Notes: generated by a model not told the origin, from the sequence alone. A stretch of 46,585 bases of DNA from Streptomyces sp. HmicA12 (GCF_000373565.1 NZ_KB891822.1:1-46585); one strand, 5' to 3'; shown: positions 8,516-17,482, counted from the first letter of the stretch. Numbers and translations: made by a program.

Positions 8516-8535
8516 CGACGGCAGTCGTGCTGTCG
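8516..8535. terminator. Hairpin between convergent CBASS operon and transposition genes
   Basis: CGACGGCA and TGCTGTCG form an 8-bp stem (one G-T wobble) around a GTCG loop. It sits between the stop of the JAB gene and the stop of the convergent tnsC-like gene, so it could stop transcription from both sides. There is no T-tract, as is usual in this GC class. Confidence 0.4.
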
Positions 8536-8561
8536 CCGCGGCGCCGGACAGATCGGGGGCA

Positions 8562-9635
8562 CTACGTCCAGTCGTCCTCGGAGTCCTGGCGGCCCACGAT
8601 CATGTCGTTGAGGCCTTCCTCGGTGATGGCCTCGGTGCCGTCCTCGATGGCCTGCTGGGCCGTCTGGCAGAGCAGCTGGTCGAGGGTGTCCATGTAGCCG
8701 CCGGTGCGCTCGTGGAGCAACTGTTCGAAGTCCAGCAGGGATTCGGGTACGTGGTTGTACAGCGCGAAGTTCTTGTCGTAGGCCTTGAGTACGCTGCGCC
8801 AGCCCTCCTCCAGCCCTTTCCGGAAGGGGATCGGTTTGATCGTCATGACGGGCAGGTTGCTGCGGAACTGCTCGGAGGTGTGGGGGCGTCCGCTGCGGCC
8901 GTGTCGGCGCAGGCCCTCGTTGACGATGTCGGTGGCATCGCGCCCGCAGTAGATGATCGACACGCGGAGCCGGGCCTGGAGGGAGTCGAAGTAGTCGAAT
9001 GCGGTGCTCAGTTCGCTGTCGTGGATGCGGTCGACGCCGTCGATCAGGATGAGTGAGGTTCTGCTCTCTTGCATGTGGTGCACGACGGGTTCGGTCATGT
9101 CGGTGCTGCGGTAGTTCCGCTTCTCGATGTTGAGGGTGTGGTCCATGCCGAAGAAGTCCGCGAACGGCAGGGACCAGTCCAGGTTGCTCTCGCAGCGGGG
9201 CGGGACGTTGATGTGGACGACCGGCGTCCAGACGCTGTCCGGCCTCCGCTCGGTCTCGAGGAGCCCCTGGTAGGCGCGGCCGATCTGGAGAAGCAGGACG
9301 CTCTTTCCGGCGCACCCGTCGATGATCATGCTCATGCGCTTGCCGAGGGGCCGGAACCGGTTGGTGCGCAACGTGCGCCGCGCGTCCTTGATCCCCTGCG
9401 CCACGTCGGGGGTCATGACGGGAATCATCTCCCCGTGGTAGATCATGCGCGGATCGGTGTCGGTGACTTCCGTGCCCAAGGGAGCGCAGTCCGCCAGCGC
9501 CGGCTTCTTGCGCTCGCGGCGCACGAAGGCGTTGAACCCGTCGCGCTCCGTGAGGAGTTCGGGCTCGTAGTGCAGAAACTGGTGTGTCGAGTCCGTTGCG
9601 CCCGCACGCTGCGCGATCTCCAGCTTGTCCATCAT
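8562..9635 (-). CDS. tnsC: TnsC/TniB-like AAA+ ATPase of the Tn7-like module
   Basis: A 357-residue ATPase whose ATG overlaps the transposase stop by four bases. The nucleotide site is slightly off the textbook form: MIIDGCAGKSVLL (105-116) keeps GKS but lacks the first Walker A glycine, and the Walker B strand reads LILIDGVDRI (195-204). A TniB-type spacing and a C-terminal helical part follow. In Tn7 systems this protein polymerises on target DNA, connects the TniQ/TnsD target selector to the transposase and enforces target immunity. As the last gene of the module, its level would depend on translation of tnsB. The degenerate Walker A is common in divergent TniB proteins and need not mean inactivity. 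Confidence 0.85.
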   Translation of the reverse strand: MMDKLEIAQRAGATDSTHQFLHYEPELLTERDGFNAFVRRERKKPALADCAPLGTEVTDTDPRMIYHGEMIPVMTPDVAQGIKDARRTLRTNRFRPLGKRMSMIIDGCAGKSVLLLQIGRAYQGLLETERRPDSVWTPVVHINVPPRCESNLDWSLPFADFFGMDHTLNIEKRNYRSTDMTEPVVHHMQESRTSLILIDGVDRIHDSELSTAFDYFDSLQARLRVSIIYCGRDATDIVNEGLRRHGRSGRPHTSEQFRSNLPVMTIKPIPFRKGLEEGWRSVLKAYDKNFALYNHVPESLLDFEQLLHERTGGYMDTLDQLLCQTAQQAIEDGTEAITEEGLNDMIVGRQDSEDDWT

Positions 9636-12025
9636 GTCTCCTGCTGGTTGGGTACCGGCGGTGCATCGCCGCTGTCACGGGACTCGGATGGCGGCCGGGC
9701 CCGCTCGGCCCGCATGCCGCGGAAGATGTCGCCGGGCGCGCCGTCCAGACCGTGGGGCCGTGCGGCGGGGGAACGCCGCCTGCGGCCCGGGGAAGCGGTG
9801 GGCTCCTGCTGCGGCGCCGACTCGCCGTCCGCGTCCGCGCAGTCCTCTGTCGGCCCGGGCGCACGCTGGCCGGGGAAGAGGTCCTTGGCCGCGACGTTGA
9901 GCAGCGGCGCGGGCCGCACGCTGCCCGGGGCGGCCGGCGTGATCCCGGCGTACGGGTTGACGGCCGCCTCGGTGATCTCCAGCGTCTGCGGGACGAAGGC
10001 GGCCGCCGGGGCGGGGGAGGGGGAGGAGCCGGATCCGGAGCCGCGGCGCGCGCGGTCCAGCATTTTGTCCACCGCGCGGGCGATGGCCTCCTCGGTGCCC
10101 TCCCGGTCTTCCTCCTCGCTGACGAGGAGTGCGGCCTGCTCCCACAGGTACTGGGTCCAGTCGTCGTGGATCAGGTGCTGGTACTTGAAGTCGAACGGCA
10201 CCCAGGGATCACGTGCCGGGTCCCCTTCGACGGTGTGGTCGTAGAGCCACACCCGTTGCGGGACATAGGGGTTGTAGTAGATCCGCCAGCGCTGGCCCTG
10301 TCCCTTGATGCCGGTGTGGCGGTGCCTGAAGTCCCTGATCCGGGAGCTGACATAGGTCCGGTTGTCGATCTTGATGCCGTCGCGGGTGACGATCCGCTGC
10401 GTGCGCAGCAGCAGTTTGCGGTTCTCCTTGGGGGAGGCCGGCCGGGGCACTCCCTCGGTCGCCACGGCCGCCGCGTACATCTGATTCGGTGTCAGCACCA
10501 TGGCTGGGTAGATGGGGGACCGCAGCCCCTCGTGCTCCGTGTTCTGCCATTCGGTGACGACCCACTCGTGCCACAGATCCTGCAACCTGTTCAAGGACAG
10601 CAGGGGTTCGTGCTCGACGTTCTTGCCGCGCCGGCCCAGACTGTTGCCGGTGTAACCGGCGACGAACTGGGAGAAGCCGCTCTTGATCGAGGCGTTGGTC
10701 CGCTCGATGATCTGCTTGTCGACGGCGGTACGTTCCCGGGCCGGCTCCACCTCGATACCCAGCGTCTCGCAGGCATCCTTGAAGTGCCCGGCCTTGAAGA
10801 TCTTGGCGTTGTCGACGACCACGGTCTTCGGGCGGATCACCGGCCGGGCCGCAGCACCCGTCATCCGCGGGTCCTGCGCGAGCATCTCGGTGAAGGGCAG
10901 GTCGGAGTTCTCCGCCAGCGCCAGCGGGGCCCAACCGGGACGCGCCGGCAACGGCGCCATCATCTGGGCCAGCAGCAAGGAGGCGTCCAGCGCCTTGGTC
11001 CCGCGCCCGCCCCGACGCTTGCTGCCCTTCCCCTTTTTGCGCCCCGACTGTTTCGGCACGATCATCCCGGCGGGCAGGCAGCGGCTGAGATTGTCGACTC
11101 CGTAGGTCAACTCCACCTGCACTGGCCGTCCGTCGTCGCCGCGGGCGATCACGTCCAGTCCGGTGGAGTCGATCTGCACGCGCTCGCCCAGCAGCGACAC
11201 CACGGGCGGGTGGAAGGGGCCGTCGGCGGGCTCCTCGTCCGGCCCGTCCCGCCGGACGGCCCTCTCTTCCGACGCCACGGAGATCCCCAGCCGCTGCAGC
11301 AGGTCGTAGAAGGTCGACCGGGCGGGCCACAGCTCGTCGAACTCGTCCGGGTGGGCGCGGCGCAGGGCGATCCGCACCCGCCTGCGCAGCCGGGAGAGCG
11401 TTCCCGCCGACTCGCCGCCCGGTGTCCGCTCCTGCAAGACGAGGTCCACGAGCCGCTTGTCGCAGCGGCCGTGGGGCGAGCTGGTGCGCAGCCAGCGCTG
11501 GTCGATCAGTCCGAGGAGGCCCTCCTTCTCGTAGGCCAGGCACTTGCGCTGCACGGTGGCGACCGAGCCCGTCAACCCGGCCGCCGCCAGCTCGCTGGCC
11601 TTGAGCGCATAGCGGGCGCTGCGGGTGGTCGTCGCCGGGTCGTAGCCGGGCCGCGGGGTGACCCGGCCGTCCCGTACGCGCACGGGGCGTCCGGTCAGCA
11701 CCTCCTGAACGTGCTCCTTCCAGCTCTGCACCGTCTCCCGCTGGTGCTCGTCCAGACGGTCCAGCACCGACAGGTCCGGCAGCACTTCCGGCTCCCACGG
11801 CGTCCCGTCCGCATCCAGTACGGCGAAGTCGCTGGCGGCGACCAGCACGGAGACCAGCACCTGCGCGTCCAGGCCGTGCTCGTCCAGGGCCACCAGGTGC
11901 ACCGTGGAGCCCTGCACGGCACCGATCAGATAGCGCCCGGCCTCCCACCGCACCGCCATCCCCGGCAGCAGTACGTCTGCCGACCCGTCCGGTTCCTCCG
12001 CCTCCGACGCCGACGGGGCACTCAT
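9632..12025 (-). CDS. tnsB: TnsB/TniA-like DDE transposase
   Basis: The 797-residue product starts at ATG 12025, in ATGA overlap with tnsA; the frame runs open further upstream only as a shadow of tnsA. N-terminal DNA-binding helices (including a Mu-type HTH around residues 190-250) precede an RNase-H-like integrase core with a complete catalytic triad: D286 in VQIDST, D405 in KTVVVDNAKIF and E441 in DKQIIERTNAS. A beta-barrel region and a long Pro/Arg/Glu-rich tail follow; such tails bind the ATPase partner. The enzyme joins the 3' transposon ends to target DNA. A basic insert (GRKKGKGSKRRGG, about 328-340) within the core is unusual and may be a flexible DNA-contacting loop. Confidence 0.92.
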   Translation of the reverse strand: MSAPSASEAEEPDGSADVLLPGMAVRWEAGRYLIGAVQGSTVHLVALDEHGLDAQVLVSVLVAASDFAVLDADGTPWEPEVLPDLSVLDRLDEHQRETVQSWKEHVQEVLTGRPVRVRDGRVTPRPGYDPATTTRSARYALKASELAAAGLTGSVATVQRKCLAYEKEGLLGLIDQRWLRTSSPHGRCDKRLVDLVLQERTPGGESAGTLSRLRRRVRIALRRAHPDEFDELWPARSTFYDLLQRLGISVASEERAVRRDGPDEEPADGPFHPPVVSLLGERVQIDSTGLDVIARGDDGRPVQVELTYGVDNLSRCLPAGMIVPKQSGRKKGKGSKRRGGRGTKALDASLLLAQMMAPLPARPGWAPLALAENSDLPFTEMLAQDPRMTGAAARPVIRPKTVVVDNAKIFKAGHFKDACETLGIEVEPARERTAVDKQIIERTNASIKSGFSQFVAGYTGNSLGRRGKNVEHEPLLSLNRLQDLWHEWVVTEWQNTEHEGLRSPIYPAMVLTPNQMYAAAVATEGVPRPASPKENRKLLLRTQRIVTRDGIKIDNRTYVSSRIRDFRHRHTGIKGQGQRWRIYYNPYVPQRVWLYDHTVEGDPARDPWVPFDFKYQHLIHDDWTQYLWEQAALLVSEEEDREGTEEAIARAVDKMLDRARRGSGSGSSPSPAPAAAFVPQTLEITEAAVNPYAGITPAAPGSVRPAPLLNVAAKDLFPGQRAPGPTEDCADADGESAPQQEPTASPGRRRRSPAARPHGLDGAPGDIFRGMRAERARPPSESRDSGDAPPVPNQQET

Positions 12026-12717
12026 GTGCTCTCCCAGGCCGCCCACACAAGGCTGGTGGGGATCAAAGGAAGGTCCCAGTTGGTGGCCAACTCGCCCGTC
12101 CACAGCAGATACCAGCACAAAGACCGGGGGAGTGCGAGACAGTCGGCACCCTCGCACAGGGGGCGCGGCCGGGCGAAGGCCTGCAGCAGTACCGGCTTGG
12201 CCTCCTCGTCCGCGTTCTCGTCGTGGCGGAAGTGCGAGACCAGGGACAGGTTGCGGCGCAGCAGGCCTCCCGGAACCCGGGCCCTTCGGACCTGCCAGCC
12301 GGCCTCCTGCCCAGCCGTCCTTGCCACGGCCGTCCCCTGCTCATCGGGCTCCCGCCCGCCCCAGGCGTACAGGTACAGGCGCCGTTGCCCGCCCACGGTG
12401 CGGGCCAAGAAGGCCGGATCCACCACCCCGGTGCGCTCCCCGTCGCTCCACTCCAACTGCAGCGACGACGCCGACAGATAGGCGATACCGGGATCCCGGT
12501 CGAGAACCATGGCCGCGTCCCGGTGCTCCAGCGACCGGCACACGAAACTCCTCTTCGTGGTCGACGACCAGTACTGCCGCACCTTCGATCTGCGCCCCTT
12601 GTAGGGGCGCTGCTCGTGCAGCACCGGCCACACCTCGACCGGCGCCCCGTACAGGGCACGCGGCGACACGAGGCGCTCCCGCCCCAGTTCGTCGCGGTGA
12701 CGGACATGAACCTCCAT
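12022..12717 (-). CDS. tnsA: TnsA-like transposase endonuclease subunit
   Basis: About 231 residues. The ATG at 12717 lies six bases after GGGAGG; a GTG directly before it is possible. The fold pattern of TnsA endonucleases is present: the first acidic residue in SFVCRSLEHRDAAM (about E64), a conserved DPGIAYLSASSLQLEW block, then VVDPAFLA (about D100). In active TnsA a lysine follows on the next strand (typically VxK); here that strand reads RRLYLYAW, with no lysine. TnsA normally cuts the 5' strands, allowing cut-and-paste transposition. Without the lysine this subunit might be inactive or use another residue, which would favour cointegrate formation. The remaining ~100 residues are the TnsC-binding-type C-terminal domain by position only. 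Confidence 0.8.
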   Translation of the reverse strand: MEVHVRHRDELGRERLVSPRALYGAPVEVWPVLHEQRPYKGRRSKVRQYWSSTTKRSFVCRSLEHRDAAMVLDRDPGIAYLSASSLQLEWSDGERTGVVDPAFLARTVGGQRRLYLYAWGGREPDEQGTAVARTAGQEAGWQVRRARVPGGLLRRNLSLVSHFRHDENADEEAKPVLLQAFARPRPLCEGADCLALPRSLCWYLLWTGELATNWDLPLIPTSLVWAAWEST

Positions 12718-12768
12718 CACATGCCTCCCGGTGCCCGAGGCGGCGGACCCGAGGCCCTTTCAGCGTCA

Positions 12769-12782
12769 CGGCAGCGCTGCCG
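12769..12782. repeat. 14-bp perfect palindrome upstream of tnsA
   Basis: CGGCAGCGCTGCCG is a perfect palindrome in the 166-base gap between the tniQ and tnsA genes, about 50 bases before the tnsA start. It could be an operator, a weak intra-operon terminator separating tniQ from tnsABC, or simply GC-rich chance. Confidence 0.35.
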
Positions 12783-12883
12783 CCGCTGAGCCCCACCACC
12801 GCTGTTCACCCGAAAGTGGGCAGCCGGACTTGCGCTGGCCACGGCAACCCCCTCGCCGCCCCGGACGGCACGTCGCACGGCCG

Positions 12884-13942
12884 TCACAGAAACAGCCGGT
12901 CCATTTCGTTCGGCATCCGCACCCACGGCAGACACGTGAGGTCCTGCAGCGAGGCCAGAGGTGCAGCCTCCTGCCCGGCGACCTCCATCTCGCCCGGGCT
13001 CCCTGCGCCGGAGCCCGAGGCTTGCCGGGCGTGCCGCAGCGGACGATGGCCGCTGATCCAGTGCTCCAGCGGCCGTCGGAACGCCGAGCCGCGCTGGCGC
13101 GCGACCCGGAGTAGCCAGTCCCGGCTGTCCGCCGCGCTGAGCCTGCCGGCGCGGCGGCGCTCCTCCATCCACGCCATGTCCCGCGCTAGCCGGGACAGCA
13201 TGCCGAACTGCGCCACCGGGCGTGCACGCTGCTCGCCCACCCGCGCCGCGAGCAGGGCCCATTCCGGATCCCTTGCGCATGAGGGGTCCTCCAGATATTC
13301 GACGTACGTCAGCACCGACAGGGCGTCCGCCTCGATCCACCGGGCAGCGGACTGCCCCAGACGCTTGCGGACACGGTTTAGGCGCTGCTGGGCGCGGACC
13401 ACGCCCGGGTGGTCGCGCAGATCGATGTAAGGGCGCTGATCACTGCGGGAGTTGTCCGTCCAGCGCCCATGGCGCAGACACACATGCCACGGATCCGGCA
13501 GGATCAGCCAGGCAGGGGAACGGGTGCCACGGCTCGCCGCACACAGCGAACAGGCCTGCACTATGTAGCCGGCGCGCGCGTCCCACGGCCACTCCCAGTC
13601 CTCCGACGAGCCGTCGGGCATGAGGAACTCGTCGCGGACACTGACCAGTCGCAGGGACAGCTCGGCCACGCTGCAGCCGGAGAGGTTGGCCAGCCGCTCG
13701 CGCGCATACCGGCTCACGTACATCTCGGTGTACTGCGGCTCCACCGGCATCGGACCGACGCCCACGCGCACCAGCAACTCTTCCACCGGCCACAGGTTGC
13801 GGGCGGCCAGCCGGGTCACGTACGACCCCGTCGACTCACCCTGCAAGAACCGCAGCCGCAGATGCAGCGGGCGCCGGCCCAGCCACGGATCCCGTTCCGC
13901 CACGACGTCCTCCCCACGGAGCACCTCACCTACCGTTGCCAT
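12884..13942 (-). CDS. tniQ: TniQ/TnsD-like target-selection protein
   Basis: The product of 352 residues starts at ATG 13942, six or so bases after a GGCGGAG ribosome site; the open frame beyond is ignored. The TniQ signature near the N-terminus (PLHLRLRFLQGESTGSYVTRLAARN, about 25-49, partly quoted as PLHLRLRF and ESTGSYVTRLA) is clear. A zinc site follows: C131-x2-C134 in CSLCAAS and C155-x2-H158 in VCLRHGRW. A helical C-terminal half ends with a hydrophobic motif. In Tn7-like elements such proteins choose the insertion site, by direct DNA binding or through a guide complex, and recruit TnsC. No CRISPR components are near, so direct recognition is more likely. It is divergent from the helicase gene at 14167. 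Confidence 0.85.
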   Translation of the reverse strand: MATVGEVLRGEDVVAERDPWLGRRPLHLRLRFLQGESTGSYVTRLAARNLWPVEELLVRVGVGPMPVEPQYTEMYVSRYARERLANLSGCSVAELSLRLVSVRDEFLMPDGSSEDWEWPWDARAGYIVQACSLCAASRGTRSPAWLILPDPWHVCLRHGRWTDNSRSDQRPYIDLRDHPGVVRAQQRLNRVRKRLGQSAARWIEADALSVLTYVEYLEDPSCARDPEWALLAARVGEQRARPVAQFGMLSRLARDMAWMEERRRAGRLSAADSRDWLLRVARQRGSAFRRPLEHWISGHRPLRHARQASGSGAGSPGEMEVAGQEAAPLASLQDLTCLPWVRMPNEMDRLFL

Positions 13943-14166
13943 CCAACTCCGCCCGCCTCCGGCCGGCACCGCGCACCGGGAAAGTGATCCCAACCGGAAG
14001 CCGACCGGCACAAAAGCGTGTCGGCCGTGCCGGGGAGCAGGCCAAAAGAGGAACGTTGCCGGTCGATGCCCCTCACACGGCACCGCCGCCTGGCACGCTC
14101 CCGATAGCAGACCTGACAGCCCGGCCTGTCGGCAGTGGCCCGGCCGAGAGGGGGCCACCGCATCTC

Positions 14167-16515
14167 ATGACCGGCCGTGCTCAACTGCGCCCGCACCAGG
14201 AGGAAGCCGTCGCGGCCGGCGTGCACGCCCTGCTGTCCCGACGGCTGGCGGCCGCGACCATCGTCGCCGCCTGCGGCACCGGAAAGACCCTGATCGGCAA
14301 GCGCATCGCAGAGCACTTCCCCGCCGACCGACCGGTCCTCGTCCTGGTGCCCACCCTGGAACTGCTGCTCCAGACCGCGGCCCGCTGGCTCACCGACGGC
14401 GGATTCGACCAACTCATCGGCGTGTGCTCGCTGCAGGGTGTCCACGACCGCCACCTGCGCGGCTACCTGTGCATCACCGGTGACCCGCGCGCGCTCGTCC
14501 GGCGCGTGGGCCAGGGAGGGCGCACCGCCGTCTTTGCCACCTACGCGTCGCTGCCCACCCTGGCCGAGGCCCACCGCGCCCACGGACTGCCACGGTGGGA
14601 CTTCGCGCTCGCGGACGAGGCCCACCGCACCAGCGGGGACTGGGACAAGCAATGGGGCCTCATCCACGACGACCGCGCCATCCCGGTCGCCCACCGCCTC
14701 TACATGACCGCGACCCCGCGCAACTGGCGCTCCACGGACAGCAAGCGCACGAAGGCCCGATCGCGCCTCGAACGCCTCGCCTCGATGGACGACCCCACCG
14801 TGTACGGGCCCACGGTCTACAAGCTGGACCTGGCCGAAGCTATCGAGCGCGGCATCCTCGCCGACTACCAGCTCATCGTCCCCGAGATCCGTGACATGAA
14901 GCTGCTGGAGGTCCTTCAGGACGAACTGCCCACACCGCATCTGGACGGGCTGCGCCTTGCGGTGATGCAGGCGGGCCTGCTGACCGCCATGGCCGAGCAC
15001 GATGCGCTCCAGGTGCTGACGTTCCACGGGCGTGTTGCCGCAGCCCGTGGCTTCGCCGACACGCTGCCGCAGACGGCCGAGATCCTCGCCGACCACACCG
15101 GCATCCGTAATCCTTGGTCACGTGCCTTGCACCATCGCCAGTCGGCCTGGGAACGCCAGCTGTACTTCCGTGAGTTCGCGCACTTCTCCGCGCTGGCCCC
15201 CGGCAGCGCCGCCGACGCCCACGACGCCGCGGTGCTGGCCAGCGTCCGGGTGCTGAGTGAGGGGGTCGACGCCCCCAACACCGACGGCATCTTCATCGCC
15301 GACCCGCGCCGAACCCCCAGCAGCATCGCCCAGACCATCGGCCGCGGCCTGCGCAAGCCGGCAGGGCAGGACAAATGCGCCTCGATTTTCCTGCCGGTCT
15401 ACACCCACCCGGGACAGACCACGAAGGATGCAATGAAGTCCTCCCAGTTCTCCGAGATCTGGAAATTCTTCAACGGCCTGGCCGTCTACGACTCCAAGAT
15501 CTTCCAACGGTTCGGCAAGCGCCAGCGCGCCCGGCCACAGCCCATCGCCGCCCGCCCCATCCGTGTCGCCGACGTCAACCGCGCTCTGGGGCTGCGCACC
15601 CACCGCCCACACAACAACGCCTACTGGGACCTGGGCTGGCAGGCAGCCCAGGCCTTCCGCGAACAGCACGGCCACCTGAACGTGCCCAGCGAATACGTCG
15701 CCCCCGACGGACTGGCCCTGGGGCAGTGGATCGGCCAACAGCGTTCCCTCCACGCCGCCGACGCCCTGTCTGCCGACCGCACCACGGCCCTCACCCTCCT
15801 GGGCATTTCCTGGCCCCACCCCCCGGAAAGCTTCGAACACCACCTGGAGCACGCCACCGCCAGCGCCGCCCGCCACGGCACCCTCGCCCTCGGCAAGCAC
15901 GCCCACGCGGGCGACCGTGCCACGGCCGCCTGGCTCGAGACCATGCGCCGCCGCGCGGACATCGGAGAACTCGCCCCCGCCCGCATCGCCGCGCTCGACG
16001 CCGTGGACCCCTTCTGGAACCCGCCCTGGAGCCTGCGCTGGCAGTACACCTATGTCCACATCCGGCGGCGCCTGACGACCACCGCCTGGCGGTGCACCTA
16101 CCACCCGGACCACACCCACGACTCGGCCTGGGACACCTGGCTGGACCGCCAGATCACCCAGCACGACCTCCTCGACCCGCAGCAAAGGCACCTGCTGGAC
16201 ACTCTGGTACGCGCCTGCCCCGACGCCCACCCGCACAGCATGCTGCTGACCCGGCCCACGACCCTGCGCGCACGGGCCTTCAACCGCGGTCTGCGCGCAG
16301 CCCGCCACTACCGCCTACGCCACGGACACCTCGACGTACCCGCAGACCACCGCGAGGACTTGGACGGAGACCAGGTCGCCCTCGGTGCCTGGCTGGTTCG
16401 CCGTCAGCGGGGTATCGCGCAGATGACACCACCCCAGCGCACCGCCCTCGAAGTCCTCGACGCCAGGCTCCCACCCGTGTTCCTTCCGCCCGCGGCGCCC
16501 GCAGCCGCAGCATGA
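14167..16515 (+). CDS. DEAH-box SF2 helicase with C-terminal helicase-associated (HA) repeats
   Basis: A 782-residue protein. ATG 14167 is chosen because homologous sequence begins there (RAQLRPHQEEAV, a Q-motif-like start); a GAGAGGGGG stretch lies 13 bases upstream. Motifs of superfamily 2: ACGTGKT (Walker A), ADEAH (motif II), YMTATPR (motif III), SEGVDAPNTDG and QTIGRGLRKP (motifs V and VI). The C-terminal third carries HA-type repeats, recognisable as HGHLNVP...LGQWIGQQR and HGHLDVP...LGAWLVRRQR, which are thought to bind nucleic acid. This protein type is widespread on Streptomyces chromosome arms and plasmids, with unknown role. Here it lies next to the Tn7-like module and may be its cargo or part of the telomere region. 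Confidence 0.88.
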   Translation: MTGRAQLRPHQEEAVAAGVHALLSRRLAAATIVAACGTGKTLIGKRIAEHFPADRPVLVLVPTLELLLQTAARWLTDGGFDQLIGVCSLQGVHDRHLRGYLCITGDPRALVRRVGQGGRTAVFATYASLPTLAEAHRAHGLPRWDFALADEAHRTSGDWDKQWGLIHDDRAIPVAHRLYMTATPRNWRSTDSKRTKARSRLERLASMDDPTVYGPTVYKLDLAEAIERGILADYQLIVPEIRDMKLLEVLQDELPTPHLDGLRLAVMQAGLLTAMAEHDALQVLTFHGRVAAARGFADTLPQTAEILADHTGIRNPWSRALHHRQSAWERQLYFREFAHFSALAPGSAADAHDAAVLASVRVLSEGVDAPNTDGIFIADPRRTPSSIAQTIGRGLRKPAGQDKCASIFLPVYTHPGQTTKDAMKSSQFSEIWKFFNGLAVYDSKIFQRFGKRQRARPQPIAARPIRVADVNRALGLRTHRPHNNAYWDLGWQAAQAFREQHGHLNVPSEYVAPDGLALGQWIGQQRSLHAADALSADRTTALTLLGISWPHPPESFEHHLEHATASAARHGTLALGKHAHAGDRATAAWLETMRRRADIGELAPARIAALDAVDPFWNPPWSLRWQYTYVHIRRRLTTTAWRCTYHPDHTHDSAWDTWLDRQITQHDLLDPQQRHLLDTLVRACPDAHPHSMLLTRPTTLRARAFNRGLRAARHYRLRHGHLDVPADHREDLDGDQVALGAWLVRRQRGIAQMTPPQRTALEVLDARLPPVFLPPAAPAAAA

Positions 16516-16546
16516 TCCGGCACCGTGCGAACTCACGCAGGACGGA

Positions 16547-17092
16547 TCACGCCTTCGCGGCGGCGTTGACGCCGTCCGCCTGATAAAACACCCGGCTCCC
16601 GCGCCTGATGCGCCGCACCCGCCCCTGGCCCACCATGGCCTCCAGAGCGTTGCGCATCGCCGGCTCCTTGATCCGCCGGCCCGGATGCGCCCGGCCCAAC
16701 GCCGTCGCCACGTCCTGCGCAGAACAGGGCCGGCCTCGGTCACGCAACTCCTCAACGATCAGATCCCGCAACGTCGGCGCCCCGGACGCCTTCATGGGGG
16801 ATACCGACGTCGAGGGTGCCGGATCCTTCCCGGCTTCCCCACCCCCGGAGACCGCCTCGGCGGCATCCTCTTCCCGGACACGGTCCGTACCCGCTCCCGG
16901 CGTGGGCGGCATGTTGTTCTCCAGGCCCTCCAGCCAGGCCTGGCTGGCGTCGAGGAGGTGCAACTGGTCCTGCAAGGCGGCGATATCGGTGCGGATCCGC
17001 TCACGCTCTTTCGCGATGAGCTCCAAGTCGCCCTTCACCACGGCCGCATATCTGGCGCGAATGGACAGCAGGTCAGCGACAGATTCGTTCAT
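16547..17092 (-). CDS. Coiled-coil / winged-helix-like hypothetical protein
   Basis: A 181-residue protein from ATG 17092, with GGAAGGCGG upstream. The first ~65 residues form an amphipathic helix or coiled coil (AKERERIRTDIAALQDQLHL). A Pro/Glu/Gly linker follows. The C-terminal ~60 residues resemble a winged helix: TLRDLIVEELRDRGRPCSAQ, then helix EPAMRNALEAMVGQGRVRRI and a wing RRGSRVFYQA. Proteins with this layout are frequent in Streptomyces and usually unnamed. It could be a dimeric DNA-binding regulator. Its end converges with the HA-repeat helicase, 31 bases apart. Confidence 0.75.
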   Translation of the reverse strand: MNESVADLLSIRARYAAVVKGDLELIAKERERIRTDIAALQDQLHLLDASQAWLEGLENNMPPTPGAGTDRVREEDAAEAVSGGGEAGKDPAPSTSVSPMKASGAPTLRDLIVEELRDRGRPCSAQDVATALGRAHPGRRIKEPAMRNALEAMVGQGRVRRIRRGSRVFYQADGVNAAAKA

Positions 17093-17463
17093 GGGACCGC
17101 CTTCCACGACACGGCTCGGCCGTAGCCACGCTAGGCATGTTGGCGATGTCGACCTGCCCAAACGCGCATACAAGAACGATTGCGACCGGCTTCGTGCCAG
17201 CTGTGAACGCAACGCTTCGCGGTCCGTCGCCGGCTGAAGGGCCCAGTGGCGTCCGCCCGTTCAGCCTGGCATCACCATGACCGGCGGCTGCCCTGGGGCA
17301 TCAGCGCGTGAACCCCTGTACCTGCGGTGGGAGCGGGCAGCGCCGGGTGCCGGAGGGGAGTGGCGGCGCCCCGCAGAGAGGTGACCGGTTCGACTCCTCA
17401 GGGGGCCCGGCACACAGAAGAAGAGACATGAGGGATGCTGCGTCAATGCGGGAGGATCTAGAT
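17093..17463. other. Intergenic stretch without a recognisable gene
   Basis: No supported gene. The left part must hold the promoter of the minus-strand gene at 16547-17092. A GGTTCGACTCC string near 17387 resembles a tRNA T-loop, but the flanking stems do not pair. GC-rich repeats of GCGCC/GGCGC occur around 17340-17380 without forming a clear long hairpin. Confidence 0.5.
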
Positions 17464-17479
17464 ATTGAACATGGTCAAT
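17464..17479. promoter_or_regulatory. Palindromic operator candidate before the Tap-like operon
   Basis: ATTGAACATGGTCAAT is a 16-bp imperfect palindrome (one mismatched pair) ending four bases before the -35 hexamer. Being AT-rich in a very GC-rich background, it stands out and is well placed for a repressor or activator of the operon, perhaps the HTH protein encoded in it. Confidence 0.5.
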
Positions 17480-17482
17480 GAT

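Larger units (their letters stand above)
8562..13942 (-). mobile_element. Tn7-like transposition module (tniQ-tnsA-tnsB-tnsC)
   Basis: Four co-directional genes on the minus strand encode a TniQ/TnsD-type target selector, a TnsA-like endonuclease, a DDE transposase and a TnsC/TniB ATPase, the last three coupled by ATGA overlaps. This is the complete core of a Tn7-like element. I found no convincing TGT...ACA terminal inverted repeats or repeated TnsB-type binding sites on either side, so the borders and cargo are not defined. There is no CRISPR array or Cas gene, so targeting would rely on TniQ. Confidence 0.8.

Noticed and set aside
9584..12481. 965-residue plus-strand frame opposite the transposase genes
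   Set aside because: Antisense shadow; the minus strand encodes DDE transposase and TnsA-like motifs with coupled starts.
8459..14166. Search for Tn7-type terminal repeats bordering the transposition genes
   Set aside because: No TGT...ACA ends or repeated ~20-bp binding motifs could be recognised by eye; borders may lie further away.
17380..17410. tRNA-like T-loop string GGTTCGACTCC
   Set aside because: Only two of the five T-stem positions pair, and no acceptor, D or anticodon arm can be drawn around it, so it is neither a tRNA nor a convincing tRNA-derived attachment site.
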